Positions 3,871 through 5,583 of a stretch of 5,583 nt of DNA are shown piece by piece. A program made the translations under genes and the position numbers. The notes under the pieces are model-generated. The model worked only from the letters and a program-made list of their open reading frames with translations, did no database searches and was not told where the DNA came from. Numbering within the stretch: the stretch's first letter is position 1; each line of letters begins with the position of its first letter. Source of the stretch: Alphaproteobacteria bacterium (GTDB lineage: Bacteria > Pseudomonadota > Alphaproteobacteria > Rhizobiales > Hyphomicrobiaceae); assembly GCA_005888525.1 (NCBI GenBank), contig VBAB01000360.1:1-5583 (forward strand). The letters are read 5' to 3'.

Positions 3871-5583
3871 ATGGCGGCAAGCTCGAACCGCAAGGAAGCA
3901 CCGGCAGAGCCCTTCAAGCGGGTGCTGGGCCTGTGCGTGCGCGCCATCGCCGGCGACGACGAGGTGCAGGTCAGCTATGCGCCGGGCAAGCCCGAGATCG
4001 ACGGCAAGCTCGTGCAGCTTCCGGAGCCCTCGCGCGTTCCCTCCCGCAAAGAGGTGGCCGTGATCCGCGGCTGGGCCGACAGCCTGGCGCTGACGGCGGC
4101 CTGCCACGACGTAAAGCTGCACGCGCGACTGGCCCCGAAGGCCGGCCCCGCACGGGCGGTGTTCGAGGCGGTCGAGAGGGCTCGCATCGAGGCGCTGGGC
4201 TCCAACCGCATGCCGGGAATGGCCGCCAACCTCACCGCGCGCGTCGAGGACCAGTACGGCCACGGCCGCTATGCGGAGATCACCGAACGGGCAGACGCGC
4301 CGCTCGAGGACGCCCTTGCGCTCATCGTGCGCGAGCGGCTGACCGGCTCGCTGCCGCCCGATACGGCCAAGGCGATGGTGGACCTGTGGCGGCCGTGGGT
4401 CGAGGAGCGGGCGGGGCGCACGCTGGCCAAGCTCGACAAGGTTGCCGAGAGCCAGGAGACGTTCGGCCGGCAATTGCGCGACCTGCTCAAGGTTCTCGAC
4501 CTTTCCGACGAGCTCTCCGAGGGCGAGCGCGAGGAGGGCGAGGACGACGAGCAGGACCCCGAGAGCGGCGATCAGAACTCGGACGAGACCTCGGAGGGCC
4601 AGGACAGCCAGGACCAGGCCAGCGACGATCAGCGCGGGGAGGGCGAGGAGGGCGAGACTTCCGAGACCAGCCAGGATGCCGACGCCGACCAGTTCGATGC
4701 CGACGCCGACGGCGAGGAGATGGCCGACGCGCGCGAGCCCTGGCGGCCCAACTACAACGTTCTCGATAACCCCGAGGCCTTCGGCTACAAGGTTTTCAAC
4801 CGCGCCCACGACGAGGAAATCGCCGCTGAGAGCCTCTCCACCGCCGACGAGCTCGAACGGCTGAGGAGCTTCCTCGACAAGGAGCTGCGCAGTCTATCGG
4901 GCGCGGTGGCGCGTCTCGCCAACAAGCTGCAGCGCAAGCTGATGGCGCAGCAGAACCGCGCCTGGGACTTCGACCTGGAGGAGGGCACGCTGGACGCGGC
5001 TCGCCTCACCCGCGTCATCACCGATCCGCTACATCCCCTGTCGTTCAAGCACGAGCGTGACGCCGACTTCCGCGACACGGTCGTGACGCTGCTGCTCGAC
5101 AACTCCGGCAGCATGCGCGGACGTCCGATCATGGTGGCGGCCTGCTGCGCCGACATCCTGGCGCGGACGCTGGAGCGCTGCGGCGTGAAGGTGGAGATTT
5201 TGGGCTTCACCACCAGGGCCTGGAAGGGCGGGCAGGCGCGCGAGGCCTGGCTCGCCGCCGGCAAGCCGGCCAATCCCGGGCGCCTCAATGATCTGAGGCA
5301 CATCATCTACAAGCCGGCGGATGCCCCCTGGCGGCGGGCCAAGCGCTCGCTCGCGCTGATGATGCGCGAGGGCCTGTTGAAGGAAAATATCGACGGCGAG
5401 GCGCTGTCCTGGGCGCATCGGCGCCTGATGGTGCGGCCCGAGCGTCGCCGCATCCTGATGATGATCTCGGACGGCGCGCCGGTGGACGACTCCACGCTGT
5501 CGGTGAACACGGGCTGCTATCTGGAGCGGCATCTGCGCCAGGTGATCGAGGAGATCGAGACGCGCTCCTCAGTCGAGCTCCTC
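3871..5583 (+). CDS. cobT: Aerobic cobaltochelatase subunit CobT (C-terminus beyond window)
   Basis: The frame runs 571 codons from ATG 3871 to the window edge without a stop. CobT proteins are about 630 residues, so roughly the last 60 are missing. CobT is the partner of CobS in the CobNST cobaltochelatase, comparable to ChlD of magnesium chelatase. Order seen: an N-terminal helical domain (about 10-210) with FKRVLGLCVRAIAG and MPGMAANL; a very acidic low-complexity linker (about 212-285); and a VWA domain with the MIDAS motif D410-N-S-G-S414 and a MMISDGAP strand (530-537). AGGA abuts the ATG in GAGCGAGGA, an unusually tight ribosome site that suits coupling to cobS 12 bases upstream. The preferred frame is supported by the VWA residues and continuous similarity to the family as I remember it. 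It is unrelated to the nicotinate phosphoribosyltransferase also called CobT in other bacteria. Confidence 0.97.
   Translation, partial: MAASSNRKEAPAEPFKRVLGLCVRAIAGDDEVQVSYAPGKPEIDGKLVQLPEPSRVPSRKEVAVIRGWADSLALTAACHDVKLHARLAPKAGPARAVFEAVERARIEALGSNRMPGMAANLTARVEDQYGHGRYAEITERADAPLEDALALIVRERLTGSLPPDTAKAMVDLWRPWVEERAGRTLAKLDKVAESQETFGRQLRDLLKVLDLSDELSEGEREEGEDDEQDPESGDQNSDETSEGQDSQDQASDDQRGEGEEGETSETSQDADADQFDADADGEEMADAREPWRPNYNVLDNPEAFGYKVFNRAHDEEIAAESLSTADELERLRSFLDKELRSLSGAVARLANKLQRKLMAQQNRAWDFDLEEGTLDAARLTRVITDPLHPLSFKHERDADFRDTVVTLLLDNSGSMRGRPIMVAACCADILARTLERCGVKVEILGFTTRAWKGGQAREAWLAAGKPANPGRLNDLRHIIYKPADAPWRRAKRSLALMMREGLLKENIDGEALSWAHRRLMVRPERRRILMMISDGAPVDDSTLSVNTGCYLERHLRQVIEEIETRSSVELL

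Noticed and set aside
2794..4809. Very long open frame (671 codons) on the minus strand opposite cobS and cobT
   Set aside because: Its composition (strings of Leu, Ala, Val, Gly, His, Arg) is the expected antisense image of GC-rich genes. The plus strand carries complete CobS and CobT motifs. Two overlapping genes are not credible.

Overview
The window looks like chromosome of a high-GC alphaproteobacterium of the order Hyphomicrobiales (Rhizobiales), most likely Bradyrhizobium-like (Nitrobacteraceae). This rests on remembered resemblance of the BolA, NudC, OpgC-type, CobS and CobT proteins, the GC-rich third codon positions, and the gene order bolA / J-domain gene / cobS / cobT. No search was possible, so the genus is an inference.

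Layout. Positions 1-298 (minus) hold the N-terminal end of an OpgC-type membrane acyltransferase, cut by the window edge. Positions 299-524 are non-coding and carry two related palindromic repeats (362-436 and 450-528) in opposite orientation, a compact intergenic repeat doublet. The second runs into the 3' end of nudC and supplies its stop codon. nudC (525-1454, minus) encodes a complete NAD(+) diphosphatase with zinc ribbon and Nudix box. Positions 1455-1724 show no convincing gene. bolA (1725-2000, minus) is complete. A 169-bp divergent spacer follows, then a plus-strand run: a J-domain protein with an N-terminal Cys/His cluster (2170-2778), cobS (2866-3858) and cobT (3871-5583, open at the right edge).

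How the genes work together. CobS (AAA+ ATPase) and CobT (acidic linker plus VWA/MIDAS domain) are the two ATPase-side subunits of the aerobic cobaltochelatase CobNST, which inserts cobalt into hydrogenobyrinic acid a,c-diamide in B12 synthesis. The large CobN subunit is not in the window. The J-domain gene lies just upstream on the same strand and may be co-transcribed; a role as co-chaperone for the chelatase or another metal-handling client is only a hypothesis. BolA (Fe-S/redox regulation with monothiol glutaredoxins) is divergent from this run. NudC and the OpgC-type protein look functionally unrelated.

I see no phage, CRISPR, toxin-antitoxin or defence island. The most unusual element is the inverted pair of palindromic repeats. 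The rest reads as conserved core genome with a few small hairpins.
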